Positions 1 through 7,402 are shown, counted from the stretch's first letter. The stretch is 9,820 nt of DNA from Candidatus Coatesiibacteriota bacterium (GCA_016929465.1 JAFGIT010000417.1:1-9820), one strand, 5' to 3'. Notes: generated by a model not told the origin, from the letters alone. Numbers and translations: made by a program.

Positions 1-247
1 AATCCGGCTCAATCTCGGCTTCTGCCAGCGAGATGGTTGTCGTGACGTCCGTATCTCTGCCTCGCGATGATGGTGTATATGGTGCATATTGGCGATTATT
101 TGTTGGAATTTGTAGAATGCCGAATAAGGCTTGGTTTCGAGCCGGCCAAGGGCCCTCTCGCATCTCGAAGGAGTCTACTTTAAAGTCAGGAAAAAAAGGG
201 TTCTGCCCCGCCTTAAGGCTCCTAACATGGTCTAATTCGGTGCTCAT
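1..247 (-). CDS. Unrecognised protein, 5' part only, coupled to the TIGR04255 gene
   Basis: The reading frame opens with ATG at 247 and stays open for 82 codons to the left edge, so the gene is cut by the window. The start is well supported. The ATG overlaps the TGA stop of the upstream TIGR04255 gene in an ATGA arrangement, and an AGGAGA ribosome site lies about eight bases upstream inside that gene. The visible protein begins MSTELDHVRSLKAG and is soluble, with no signal peptide or membrane segment. It is rich in proline and polar residues around positions 30-70 (EGPWPARNQ, APYTPSSRGR). I do not recognise a family. The tight coupling implies co-translation with the TIGR04255 protein, perhaps as partner subunits; that is inference from arrangement only. 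The opposite-strand frame at 33-251 is its shadow. Confidence 0.8.
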   Translation of the reverse strand, partial: MSTELDHVRSLKAGQNPFFPDFKVDSFEMREGPWPARNQALFGILQIPTNNRQYAPYTPSSRGRDTDVTTTISLAEAEIEPD

Positions 248-1014
248 TTGAATCTCTCCTTCATTTCACCCTCGATCATTCTGAAGAACACCTTATGAAT
301 TAGCTCGTCAGCATCACCCGCCCATTGCGTGATCCCATCAGTCTCCTGGGGCACCTCATCTCCCGTCGCCTCAACGATCGATTCCCACCTCAACAGGTCT
401 CTATCATCCCTTCTGCCCTTTCCGAATCTCAGTCGCAACTGACCTCGGGGATTCTCACTATTGAAGTAGAACGTCGTGTCCAGAGACGTGGGAGCCGCAG
501 ATATCCCTGTATCCACGAAAAGAGCGCTACTTACAGCTAGATCTGTCTTCAAAGTGCGCGCAATGTAATCGGAGATGTTCTCGGACTGATAGTCGAAATC
601 CACTGCATCGATATAGCGCATCATCAGCCGATTGAATCGCGGTCTTCTATTCTCGGTGTATATCTCTAGCAGAGTGGCAACTAGCTTCTCAATGCCGCGA
701 TGGAAGGTTCCTCTTTCGAATCCATCTTTCACTTGATTCAAAGTAACGAGTCCCGGCCCCACCTGAATCAGCGGCCATTCATTGTCACCGGTTCTGAAGC
801 GATGCTGAATTAGGTAGCCAGCCATCTCGGTTGGCATGCTAGCAGCGGGCAGAGGTTCATGGAAGGGATACTCGACCTTGAGCTTCTCGAACAGCCTGCC
901 CGCCAGTATTCCGTAATTCATTTCCGGCTGTCCATTTTGAGGCTGTTGAAGCTGCCAATAAAGCTCGAATATCACCTCGACCAAAGGGGCTTTGCTAAGA
1001 GTCGGGTAGTCCAT
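244..1014 (-). CDS. TIGR04255 family protein (function unknown)
   Basis: This is a 256-residue soluble protein. It resembles the sporadically distributed TIGR04255 family in its N-terminal PLVEVIFEL segment (about residues 10-18), the central IQVGPGLVTLNQ (83-94), the following RYIDAVDF (133-140) and the overall length. No catalytic motif, signal peptide or transmembrane helix is visible, and the family's biochemical role is not known to me. I chose the ATG at 1014. It has AGGA nine bases upstream, and a TATAAT -10 at 1035-1040 would start transcription near 1028. That would exclude the in-frame GTG at 1032, which adds six residues. The TGA stop overlaps the ATG of the next gene, giving a two-gene unit separate from the TCA genes. 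The DNA here looks more A+T-rich and mixed in codon use than the TCA block, consistent with accessory origin. Family assignment is from recalled motifs. Confidence 0.75.
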   Translation of the reverse strand: MDYPTLSKAPLVEVIFELYWQLQQPQNGQPEMNYGILAGRLFEKLKVEYPFHEPLPAASMPTEMAGYLIQHRFRTGDNEWPLIQVGPGLVTLNQVKDGFERGTFHRGIEKLVATLLEIYTENRRPRFNRLMMRYIDAVDFDYQSENISDYIARTLKTDLAVSSALFVDTGISAAPTSLDTTFYFNSENPRGQLRLRFGKGRRDDRDLLRWESIVEATGDEVPQETDGITQWAGDADELIHKVFFRMIEGEMKERFK

Positions 1015-1034
1015 TGTCTTAGGTCCTAACACAG

Positions 1035-1040
1035 ATTATA
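1035..1040 (-). promoter_or_regulatory. Probable -10 box of the TIGR04255 unit
   Basis: On the minus strand this hexamer is a perfect TATAAT, placed 20 bases before the ATG at 1014. No convincing -35 hexamer is found 16-18 bases upstream, so the promoter is only partly supported. Its position favours the ATG at 1014 over the upstream GTG at 1032. Confidence 0.4.
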
Positions 1041-1167
1041 TGCGCTGACACGTCTAGAACAGCTTGCTAGTTTCCATAGTTTCATTCAAGACTTCATTTC
1101 CAATATCGAACGAAATCGCGAAAAACACAACTGCCGAGAGTCCCATCTGCGTTCATCAGCAGCAGTT

Positions 1168-1185
1168 GCCCCCGACTCAGGGGAC
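1168..1185 (-). other. Short GC hairpin downstream of larA
   Basis: On the minus strand a CCCC/GGGG stem, extended by a U·G and a G-C pair, closes over a TGAGTC loop about 45 bases after the larA stop. No U-tract follows, so it is not a convincing intrinsic terminator. It is the only obvious structure in the 1033-1228 gap. Confidence 0.2.
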
Positions 1186-1228
1186 ATCCCGACACAACAT
1201 CGATTAATCAACGCCTTATCACCTCGGG

Positions 1229-2494
1229 CTATTCGACTCTCGGCACGGTCATGCTTCCATCCATGAGGACTACCACGCTGGCGTCCGGACCTGCCTTGTC
1301 CAGGGAGTTGTCCAGCGCTTGCTGTAGAAACGAGTATGGCTCCATGAATGCACTGCGAATGACATAGGGGTCGATGTCGGTTACGGCAATGATCTCAACC
1401 GATAGCGCCGCTCTGGCAAGGCGTCCGGCCTTATGGCAGCCGAAGGTCTTTTCCGTCTTGATGCACTGCAGCACCTGCTCCGGGGTGTCGAACCGTTTCA
1501 GCATGCTGAGGTATGAATCCTCGCCCACGCCATCTGAGCACTTCGAGACCAGGATTATGATTCCACCCTCTTTGACGGCAAGCAGGGCGTGCTCAAGGGC
1601 CTTCTGCATCTGGTAGAGGTCGCGGTCCAGGGGAGGCCTCGCAACTGAGATCACGAGGTCTGCGCGCTCCTCTATCGGGACCACGTATATCTCATCTGTC
1701 TTCTTCGTGGCCGCTAAGAATGAGGCCTCGAGAGCCCCCGCAGTAGCCGTATAAATCCTCCCGGCGCCATCTTGCACGAGATTGATCGAGAAGATTGACT
1801 TATCTTTCAAAAATGAGACGCCCTCGAGCATGTCCTCGTGCACTGGATTTCCCTTCAGGGCAAGCGGCATGACTCCCGGGAGTAACGCCAGGCTGTGGTT
1901 CTGCTCGATGGTCTTGAAGGCAGCAAGACCGGGCAGGAGAGACTTCCGACCGCCGGTATATCCGGCGAAATAGTGCGGCTCAACAGAGCTGAGTATCATG
2001 ATACGGTCCGCATCAATCGCTATCTGGTTGAATGCGACCCTGGTGCCGCGACTGGTGGTTCCCAGCTCCACCATATCTGTGCTACGCCGCGAATCGTGCA
2101 TGAATATGCGTCCAGAAGCGTTCCTAAGCATGTCGCCGAAAATCCAGTTAAGCTCTTCCTTCGATGGAACCGGATGCGCTCCTGTCGCGACCGCATAGAA
2201 AAAATCCGAGTGCCTCGCGGCGTCGAGCAGGACCGGCAATACTCTCGCGGTCGGAGTGGGCCTCGCTGCGTCATTCACGACCAGCAGTATTTCCTCGCCG
2301 GGATGGGAGATGAACTCCGAGAATGACTCGGAATCGACCGGGTCATCAATCGCAGCTTTGACCGAACTGAGATTATCGGCTGCTGTCAAAGGCGCCGGGG
2401 CGACAATCCTCGCCAGGTTCCTCCTGGGAATCCTGAGGCCGATTGCGCTCGATCCATAGGGAATATCTATCTTGATTTGCTTACTTCCTGCCAT
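1229..2494 (-). CDS. larA: LarA-family nickel-dependent 2-hydroxyacid racemase/epimerase
   Basis: This 421-residue protein matches the lactate racemase LarA family, which racemises or epimerises 2-hydroxyacids by hydride transfer using the nickel-pincer nucleotide cofactor. Landmarks in order are D75 and R78 in NDAARP, H107 in ATGAH, H174 in VEPHYFAGYTGGRK with K184, H200 in QNH, NPVHEDM near 216-222, and Y294, Q295 and K298 in LYQMQK. From H174 onward the numbering coincides with that remembered for the Lactobacillus enzyme, so the catalytic and cofactor set looks complete. Lactate is only one family substrate; malate, phenyllactate and sugar-acid enzymes are known, so the substrate is open. 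No larB, larC or larE cofactor genes are in the window. The gene lies beyond the icd terminator and has its own promoter-like sequence. The ATG at 2494 lacks a Shine-Dalgarno site and may be leaderless. Confidence 0.87.
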   Translation of the reverse strand: MAGSKQIKIDIPYGSSAIGLRIPRRNLARIVAPAPLTAADNLSSVKAAIDDPVDSESFSEFISHPGEEILLVVNDAARPTPTARVLPVLLDAARHSDFFYAVATGAHPVPSKEELNWIFGDMLRNASGRIFMHDSRRSTDMVELGTTSRGTRVAFNQIAIDADRIMILSSVEPHYFAGYTGGRKSLLPGLAAFKTIEQNHSLALLPGVMPLALKGNPVHEDMLEGVSFLKDKSIFSINLVQDGAGRIYTATAGALEASFLAATKKTDEIYVVPIEERADLVISVARPPLDRDLYQMQKALEHALLAVKEGGIIILVSKCSDGVGEDSYLSMLKRFDTPEQVLQCIKTEKTFGCHKAGRLARAALSVEIIAVTDIDPYVIRSAFMEPYSFLQQALDNSLDKAGPDASVVVLMDGSMTVPRVE

Positions 2495-2502
2495 CGGACA
2501 GT

Positions 2503-2531
2503 CTTATATCAGAAGGGCAGGTAAAAAGCAA
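2503..2531 (-). promoter_or_regulatory. Promoter of larA, overlapping the icd terminator tail
   Basis: On the minus strand TTGCTT (2526-2531) and TATAAG (2503-2508) are separated by 17 bases, with TG one base before the -10 (TGATATAAG), an extended -10 form. The -35 lies within the U-rich tail of the upstream terminator. Initiation seven or so bases past the -10 would fall at or next to the larA ATG at 2494, implying a leaderless or nearly leaderless transcript. Confidence 0.5.
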
Positions 2532-2558
2532 AATGGGGGACGTTCGATGACGCCCCCC
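2523..2558 (-). terminator. Intrinsic terminator after icd
   Basis: On the minus strand, 18 bases past the icd stop, GGGGGGCGT pairs with ACGTCCCCC over a CATCGA loop. This is a nine-pair stem with one G·U. It is followed directly by the T-rich run ATTTTGCTTTTT. It closes the aconitase-icd transcript and separates it from larA. Confidence 0.85.
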
Positions 2559-2576
2559 AAAGCTCGCAGCTTAATG

Positions 2577-3824
2577 CTACATATTCTCGATCAATGCCGA
2601 GCCATACTCAGATGTCTTCAGCTTGGTCGCACCGTCCATCAACCTGTGGAGGTCGTAGGTAACACGCTTCTGATCGATTGTCTTCTCGATGGCCGTGTAA
2701 ACCATCTGCGCAGCCTTCTCCCACTCCAGATGCTCGAGCATCATTACGCCGGAGAGGATGACCGATGTCGGATTGACCATGTCCTTGTTGGCATACTTCG
2801 GAGCGGTTCCGTGGGTCGCCTCGAACAGGGCGATCTTGTCGCCGATGTTCGCGCCGGGGGCCATACCAAGGCCGCCGACCTGAGCTGCACAGGCGTCAGA
2901 GAGATAGTCCCCGTTCAGGTTCGGGAGCGCAACGACTTCATACTCGTCAGTACGGGTCAATATCTGCTGGAGCATGCTGTCCGCGATTCTGTCCTTCATG
3001 ACGATCTTGCCCTCGGGCTGCTTGCCGTCATACTTCTCCCAGAGTTCGTCCTCTGTGATCGTGACGTCGCCGAATTCTTGTCTCGCCACCTCGTAGCCCC
3101 AATCCTTGAAGGCGCCCTCGGTGAACTTCATGATGTTGCCCTTGTGGACGAGAGTCACGCTTGTCTTGTGGCGCTTGATGGCGTACTTGATCGCGGCGCG
3201 GACGAGCTGCTTGGTCGCATGGATGCTGATGGGCTTGATGCCTATACCGGAATCCATTCTGATATTCTTGCCCATCTCGTTGTTGAGGAAGTTGATGACC
3301 TTCTTCACATCCTCGGTGCCCTGCTGCCACTCGATGCCCGCATAGACATCCTCTGTGTTCTCACGATAGATGACGATATTCATCTTCTCGGGGGCCTTCA
3401 CGGGGCTCGGAACACCTCTGAAGTAACGCACGGGTCGGACGCAGCTGTAGAGGTTCATGATCTGGCGCATCGCAACATTGAGGCTTCTGATGCCTCCGCC
3501 AACGGGAGTCGTCAGCGGGCCTTTGAGAGCCACATAATAGTAGCTGATAGCCTCGATAGTGTCCTTTGGTAGAACCTCGCCATATTTCTCGAGAGCGGAA
3601 TCACCAGCGTAAACGTCGAACCAGACGATACGCTTCTTGCCGCCATAGGATTTCTCTACGGCAGCATCGAGCACACGGCGGGTCGCCTTCATTATGTCGG
3701 GGCCTATTCCGTCGCCCTCAATCACCGGAATGATCGGATTGTCGGGAACGACTAGCCTATCACCGTCGAAAGTGATCCTCACTCCATCTGTCGGCGGAGT
3801 TATTTTGTCTAACGACACGGTCAT
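2577..3824 (-). CDS. icd: Isocitrate dehydrogenase, NADP-dependent type
   Basis: This 415-residue enzyme oxidatively decarboxylates isocitrate to 2-oxoglutarate and is close in length and sequence to E. coli Icd (416). Substrate residues are visible as S114, N116 and R120 in RSLNVAMR, then R130, R154 and Y161 in [15 protein letters not shown]228 lies in [12 protein letters not shown], and metal ligands D306 and D310 lie in NGDYLSD. The cofactor pocket has K343, Y344, V350, Y390 and R394, corresponding to the NADP-determining set of the E. coli enzyme (K344, Y345, V351, Y391, R395); hence the NADP call. S114 is the position phosphorylated in enteric bacteria, but no AceK gene is present here. 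AGGAGA lies about ten bases before the ATG, and the gene starts 25 bases after the aconitase small subunit stop. A strong terminator follows. The long plus-strand frame at 2472-3572 is antisense shadow. Confidence 0.97.
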   Translation of the reverse strand: MTVSLDKITPPTDGVRITFDGDRLVVPDNPIIPVIEGDGIGPDIMKATRRVLDAAVEKSYGGKKRIVWFDVYAGDSALEKYGEVLPKDTIEAISYYYVALKGPLTTPVGGGIRSLNVAMRQIMNLYSCVRPVRYFRGVPSPVKAPEKMNIVIYRENTEDVYAGIEWQQGTEDVKKVINFLNNEMGKNIRMDSGIGIKPISIHATKQLVRAAIKYAIKRHKTSVTLVHKGNIMKFTEGAFKDWGYEVARQEFGDVTITEDELWEKYDGKQPEGKIVMKDRIADSMLQQILTRTDEYEVVALPNLNGDYLSDACAAQVGGLGMAPGANIGDKIALFEATHGTAPKYANKDMVNPTSVILSGVMMLEHLEWEKAAQMVYTAIEKTIDQKRVTYDLHRLMDGATKLKTSEYGSALIENM

Positions 3825-3849
3825 TCTCTTTCTTTCTCCTGTCTTTTAC

Positions 3850-4353
3850 CTAATCAAGGTTGAAGTCGCCGTACTTCGCTATGTGGTTTAGCAATCCTCC
3901 ATCCTCGAGGATCTTCTGCATCACCTTCGGTAGCGGCGAAAAAGGTATCTCAATTTTCTTGGTCAAATTCCGAACGATGCCGGCGTCGAGGTCTGCCTCG
4001 AGTTCATCCCCGGCATCGATCCTGTCAGTGTTGCAGATGATTACTGGCATACCGACGTTGATCGCATTCCTGTAGAATATCCTCGCGAACGACTTCGCGA
4101 GAACCGCGCTGACTCCCGCCATTCTGATGATCGTCGGGGCGTGCTCGCGACTCGAGCCCAAGCCGAAGTTGTTTCCGCCCACTACGAAGTCGCCCTTCGA
4201 CATCTTGCCCGCGAATTCTGGATCGGCGTCCTCTAGAACATGCTTCGCCAATTCAGGCAAATTCGAACGCAGGTGAAAGAGCCGTCCAGGCGCTATGTGG
4301 TCGGTACTGATGTCGTCGCCGAATGTCCAGGCCTTGCCTTTCATCTTCTCCAT
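3850..4353 (-). CDS. Aconitase-type small subunit (LeuD-like swivel domain)
   Basis: This 167-residue protein is the swivel domain of a split hydro-lyase of the aconitase/homoaconitase/isopropylmalate isomerase group. It shows DISTDHIAPG (14-23) and GLGSSREHAP (64-73), whose S-S-R contribute to the active site of the assembled enzyme. The substrate-recognition loop reads RLFHLRS (24-30). An arginine in this loop, as in the YLRT of archaeal homoaconitase, binds an extra carboxylate, whereas isopropylmalate isomerases have a hydrophobic YLVY-type loop. With citrate synthase and icd on either side, citrate to isocitrate isomerisation is the best reading. Homoaconitate activity cannot be excluded. 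The ATG at 4353 shares one base with the large-subunit stop (TAATG) and has a near-perfect GGAGGTGA ribosome site, pointing to coupled, equimolar synthesis. Confidence 0.9.
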   Translation of the reverse strand: MEKMKGKAWTFGDDISTDHIAPGRLFHLRSNLPELAKHVLEDADPEFAGKMSKGDFVVGGNNFGLGSSREHAPTIIRMAGVSAVLAKSFARIFYRNAINVGMPVIICNTDRIDAGDELEADLDAGIVRNLTKKIEIPFSPLPKVMQKILEDGGLLNHIAKYGDFNLD

Positions 4354-5615
4354 TATATCACCTCCCGAGGATCGGTAAGTTTACCGGTTAGAGCCGTTGC
4401 AGCTGCTGTCGCCGGTGAACCCAGATAGATGAATCCCTGGGGATTGCCCATGCGACCAACGAAGTTGCGGTTCTGTGTGGTAAGACAGGCCTCGCCGTCT
4501 CCCAGAACGCCCTGGTGAACACCAACACACGGGCCGCATCCTGGCGGCAGTATCAACGCACCGGAATCGATCAGTGTTTGGAGCGTTCCGTCTTTGAGCG
4601 CGGCGGTCATGACAGCTCTCGATGCTGGTGCAACGAGCAACCTGGTGTCCCTGTCGCGCTTCTTTCCCTTCAGAATGGCGGCTGCCACCTGAAGGTCCTC
4701 GAGCCTTCCGTTCGTGCAAGTGCCTATCACGACCTGGTCTATTTTCACCGGGTCCATGTCACGAATCTGTGTCATTGTCTTGGTGTTATCGACCGTGTGC
4801 GGGAATGAGACCGTCGGCTCGAGCTTGCTGACATCTATCTTGATCACTCGCTCGTATTCCGCGTCTTTGTCAGGCGATATGGGCCTGAAGGCATCGCCCC
4901 TGCCTACACTCTGCAGGTATTCCCTGGTGACTTCATCCGATGGGAATAGGCCGACCTTTGCTCCAGCCTCCACCGCCATATTAGCGATAGTCAGTCGGCT
5001 GGACATGTTCATTGCATCAACTGTCTCGCCGCCATACTCGAGCGACTTGTAAGTGGCTCCATCCGCTCCTATCATGCCGATGAGATGGAGTACGAGGTCC
5101 TTCGGATAAACTCCATCGGGGAATTTACCAGAGACCTGAATTCTGAATGTTTCGGGGACCCTGAACCAGGTCTTACCCAATGCCATCGCAATCGCAACGT
5201 CCGTTGAGCCCATGCCTGTCGCAAAGGCGCAAAGACCGCCTCCAGTGCAGGTGTGAGAATCGGCCCCAACGTGAACGTCGCCCGGGCTGAGATACCCTTC
5301 TGGCATAATCTGGTGGCAAACACCATCACCGACCTCGGACAACACGGCTCCGGTCTTCCGAGCAAAGCGCCTCAGCAGAACATGGTCATTTGAGAGCTCT
5401 TTGCGCGGAGAAGGTGCAGCGTGGTCCAGGAAGAGAACGGTCTTGTCAGGGTGCGCCACTCGCTCCAGCTCTATCTTCTGCAGCTGCCGGACCGCGAGCG
5501 GACCCGTGCCATCCTGCACAAGGCAGACATCGACCGATGCGATGACGAATTCGCCTGCCCGAACAGCCCTGCCGGCGTGCTCGGATAGAATCTTTTCCGC
5601 TAATGTCTGTCTCAT
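4353..5615 (-). CDS. Aconitase-type large subunit (LeuC-like, 4Fe-4S)
   Basis: This 420-residue protein is the Fe-S domain of a two-subunit aconitase/isopropylmalate isomerase-type hydro-lyase. The three cluster cysteines are C300 in GTCTNGR and C360 and C363 in PPGCGPCVG. Other family marks are VCHQIMPEGY (99-108), GADSHTCTGGG (117-127), a TGMGSTDVA stretch (133-141) and NRNFVGRMG (382-390). Most bacterial aconitases are single chains near 750-900 residues, so the split form is notable. Sandwiched between gltA and icd, and with an arginine-bearing loop in its partner, it most likely isomerises citrate to isocitrate. Automated annotation may call it 3-isopropylmalate dehydratase. The ATG at 5615 has AGGA ten bases upstream; two nearby upstream ATGs are in another frame and stop after four codons. 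The gene lies past a terminator that ends gltA. Confidence 0.9.
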   Translation of the reverse strand: MRQTLAEKILSEHAGRAVRAGEFVIASVDVCLVQDGTGPLAVRQLQKIELERVAHPDKTVLFLDHAAPSPRKELSNDHVLLRRFARKTGAVLSEVGDGVCHQIMPEGYLSPGDVHVGADSHTCTGGGLCAFATGMGSTDVAIAMALGKTWFRVPETFRIQVSGKFPDGVYPKDLVLHLIGMIGADGATYKSLEYGGETVDAMNMSSRLTIANMAVEAGAKVGLFPSDEVTREYLQSVGRGDAFRPISPDKDAEYERVIKIDVSKLEPTVSFPHTVDNTKTMTQIRDMDPVKIDQVVIGTCTNGRLEDLQVAAAILKGKKRDRDTRLLVAPASRAVMTAALKDGTLQTLIDSGALILPPGCGPCVGVHQGVLGDGEACLTTQNRNFVGRMGNPQGFIYLGSPATAAATALTGKLTDPREVI

Positions 5616-5657
5616 CGCTCCATCATCCTAATTACTTATCTTCGAAGACTTTCCGGG

Positions 5658-5663
5658 ATTATA
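5658..5663 (-). promoter_or_regulatory. Possible -10 box for the aconitase-icd genes
   Basis: A perfect minus-strand TATAAT follows immediately after the T-tract of the gltA terminator, 43 bases before the aconitase ATG. The expected -35 position falls inside the terminator stem and matches poorly, so this may be an activator-dependent promoter or chance. Reading through the terminator is the alternative. Confidence 0.35.
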
Positions 5664-5665
5664 TG

Positions 5666-5695
5666 AAAACGGGGAGCGCCCGAAGGCACTCCCCG
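5666..5695 (-). terminator. Intrinsic terminator between gltA and aconitase
   Basis: On the minus strand CGGGGAGTGCC pairs with GGCGCTCCCCG, eleven pairs with one U·G, over a stable TTCG tetraloop, and TTTT follows. It starts eight bases after the gltA stop. The T-tract is short, so termination may be partial, letting some transcripts continue into the aconitase genes. Confidence 0.8.
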
Positions 5696-5703
5696 GAATT
5701 AAC

Positions 5704-6975
5704 TTAGACCAGGCCGGAAAGTCTGTTGAAGTCAAGAGACTTCGGCCTGTTGATAGCCGTGCCAATGCCACGATGGAGGATCAACTGCGCCATCATGCCC
5801 ATCACGCGGGAGACGCTGAACAGCACTGTGTAGTACTCGAATTCGCGCAGCCCGTAGTGGTAGAGCAGCGAGCCAGAGCCGGCGTCAACGTTCGGCCATG
5901 GGTTCTTGATCTTCGGGAATTCCTTCAAGACCTTCGGAACCACGTCGAAGACTCTCGCAACCGTCATGAACACGGGATCGTCGGGGATGTGCTGCTTGCC
6001 GAACTCGAGGAAGCCAGCAAAGCGCGGATCGGTCGCTCTCAGGACGGCGTGGCCGTAGCCCGGAACCACCTGACCGGCTGCCAGGGTCTCTCTCGTGTTC
6101 TTATCGATCTCTTCCTCGGTCGGAACGCCGCCGAACTTCTCCATAAGCTCCAGGATCCAGTTCAAGCACTCCTGATTCGCCAGGCCATGAAGTGGGCCCG
6201 CGAGACCATTCAGGCCTGCGGATGCTGAGTAATACGGATCGGACAGGGCAGAGGCAACCGTGAAGCAGGTGTAGGCGGAGACGTTGCCGCCCTCGTGGTC
6301 GCAGTGGAACGTCAGATAGAGACGCATCAGCTCGGCGAACTCACCGGTCGGATCCGGAATTCCGAGCATATTGGCGTAGTTGGCACCGAGGTCGAGACCC
6401 ATTGTCCACGGGATCACGTCGCCGTGGCCATAGCGAATGCGATATACGCCGGCCGCGATCGAAGGGATCTTCGCGAGGATGCTGAGGCTGTCCTCGAGTG
6501 CGGGAATCCAATACTGGTCCTTCGTCATTCCTTCTGAGTACATCTTCCTGAAGACGCTCTCGCGCTCCAGCACCAGGATAGCGGTGTTGAGCATAGCCAT
6601 CGGGTGGCTGTCCTCGGGCATCGCCATGAGAACGTCCCAGACGTATTCCGGAACATACGATCTCTTGTCGAGGTCCATCTGAAGGGCTTTCTTGGCCTCG
6701 GCATCGGGGAATTCACCGGTCAATAGGCAGAAGAAAATCTCCTCTGGCCACTTGTCCTTGATCTCGAGTAGTGGATAGCCACGGATAATAAGACCCTTGT
6801 CGGGCTCGACAACCGAAGTGTCGCAAAGAAGCCCCATTACGCCCCTTAGACCACCCAGGAACTGGCCAACGGTGACCTTCGAGATCTCCTTGTCGCCGTG
6901 CTCCTTGGCAAACGACTTGATTTTCTCACGATATTGCGGAATCTGCTCGGCCAACTTCTTCTGCAGAGTTGCCAT
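5704..6975 (-). CDS. gltA: Citrate synthase (eukaryotic/mitochondrial-like type)
   Basis: This enzyme condenses oxaloacetate with acetyl-CoA to citrate. At 423 residues it aligns by eye with mitochondrial citrate synthase rather than the E. coli allosteric type. The catalytic triad of the pig enzyme (H274, H320, D375) appears as H227 in CDHEGGNVSAYT, H263 in GPLHGLANQ and D364 in PNVDAGSG. PGYGHAVLRATDPR (305-318) and INRPKS (408-413) supply oxaloacetate and CoA-side arginines. No targeting peptide is present. Its N-terminal region (QFLGGLRGVMGLLCDTS) is the usual substrate-domain entry. The ATG at 6975 has an AGGGAG ribosome site six bases upstream. It is the first gene of the TCA block, but a terminator directly after it separates it from the aconitase and icd genes, which would allow more citrate synthase than downstream enzymes. 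Confidence 0.96.
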   Translation of the reverse strand: MATLQKKLAEQIPQYREKIKSFAKEHGDKEISKVTVGQFLGGLRGVMGLLCDTSVVEPDKGLIIRGYPLLEIKDKWPEEIFFCLLTGEFPDAEAKKALQMDLDKRSYVPEYVWDVLMAMPEDSHPMAMLNTAILVLERESVFRKMYSEGMTKDQYWIPALEDSLSILAKIPSIAAGVYRIRYGHGDVIPWTMGLDLGANYANMLGIPDPTGEFAELMRLYLTFHCDHEGGNVSAYTCFTVASALSDPYYSASAGLNGLAGPLHGLANQECLNWILELMEKFGGVPTEEEIDKNTRETLAAGQVVPGYGHAVLRATDPRFAGFLEFGKQHIPDDPVFMTVARVFDVVPKVLKEFPKIKNPWPNVDAGSGSLLYHYGLREFEYYTVLFSVSRVMGMMAQLILHRGIGTAINRPKSLDFNRLSGLV

Positions 6976-7066
6976 CGTTTCTCCCTCTTGCTTTTCTTAT
7001 GATTGTTGCAGGTTGAAGTTTTCGCATCTGCGCTATTGATGTGCTCCAACATTCTGAGAGCAACCG

Positions 7067-7096
7067 ACAATAACTAGATAGCGCCGTGATAGTCAA
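7067..7096 (-). promoter_or_regulatory. Candidate gltA promoter
   Basis: On the minus strand TTGACT (7091-7096; five of six consensus bases) is followed after 18 bases by TATTGT (7067-7072; four of six). This would give a leader of about 85 bases before the gltA ATG. The -10 is weak and another pair just upstream (TTGATT with TATATC at 19-base spacing) is an alternative. Confidence 0.3.
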
Positions 7097-7340
7097 CCCC
7101 CATTTATTGATATAGTTCCCAAAAAGGGGCGATAATCAAGAGGAGGAGAGGTGACCGGCGCAACCACTATATAATGCCCCTCTCAATGAGACCGAACCAA
7201 TGATCTATCCGCAGACAGCCGTCGGCCAAAGCCTCCTTCTATGCAGAGGGCTTCGCAGGACAAGCATGGCGTCGGGCGATTGCGCAGATTTTCGCAGATG
7301 AGAAGCTGTGGATTCCCTTGCTCAGCTTCGCAATCCAACC

Positions 7341-7367
7341 TTGAACTTTGAACCTTCAACTTTGAAC
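7341..7367 (+). repeat. Heptamer tandem run (TTTGAAC-like)
   Basis: Four imperfect seven-base units of the TTTGAAC type follow one another: TTGAAC, TTTGAAC, CTTCAAC and TTTGAAC. A related run with CGTGAAC units occurs at 9420-9438 in the equivalent place of the second repeat block. Confidence 0.6.
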
Positions 7368-7377
7368 ACTCCGTGAT

Positions 7378-7402
7378 CCGCCAATCGATCAGAAGTTCGT
7401 CC
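7378..7402 (+). repeat. Dispersed repeat block, copy 1
   Basis: This 25-base block contains GATCAGAAGTTCGTCC and matches 9327-9351 with a single C/T difference. The two copies lie on opposite sides of the insertion sequence but well outside its ends, so they are not its target duplication. Confidence 0.75.

Noticed and set aside
33-251. A 72-residue plus-strand open frame at the left edge
   Set aside because: It is antisense to the minus-strand frame from 247, which has an ATGA overlap and a good ribosome site.
2472-3572. A 366-residue plus-strand open frame opposite icd
   Set aside because: It is fully antisense to a well-conserved isocitrate dehydrogenase, and its length is explained by the codon bias of that gene. 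The protein has no recognisable motif.
3850-5615. Leucine biosynthesis assignment (leuC/leuD)
   Set aside because: No leuA or leuB is nearby, the neighbours are citrate synthase and icd, and the small subunit has an arginine in the specificity loop. It is kept only as an alternative.
5612-5626. A four-codon upstream open frame (ATGATGGAGCGATGA) before the aconitase large subunit
   Set aside because: It overlaps the aconitase start as ATGA and could suggest a leader peptide, but it has no regulatory codons and is most simply part of the ribosome-binding region.
7120-7145. CCCAAAAAGGGG as a terminator-like hairpin upstream of gltA
   Set aside because: The stem is only three to four pairs and no T-tract follows on either strand.
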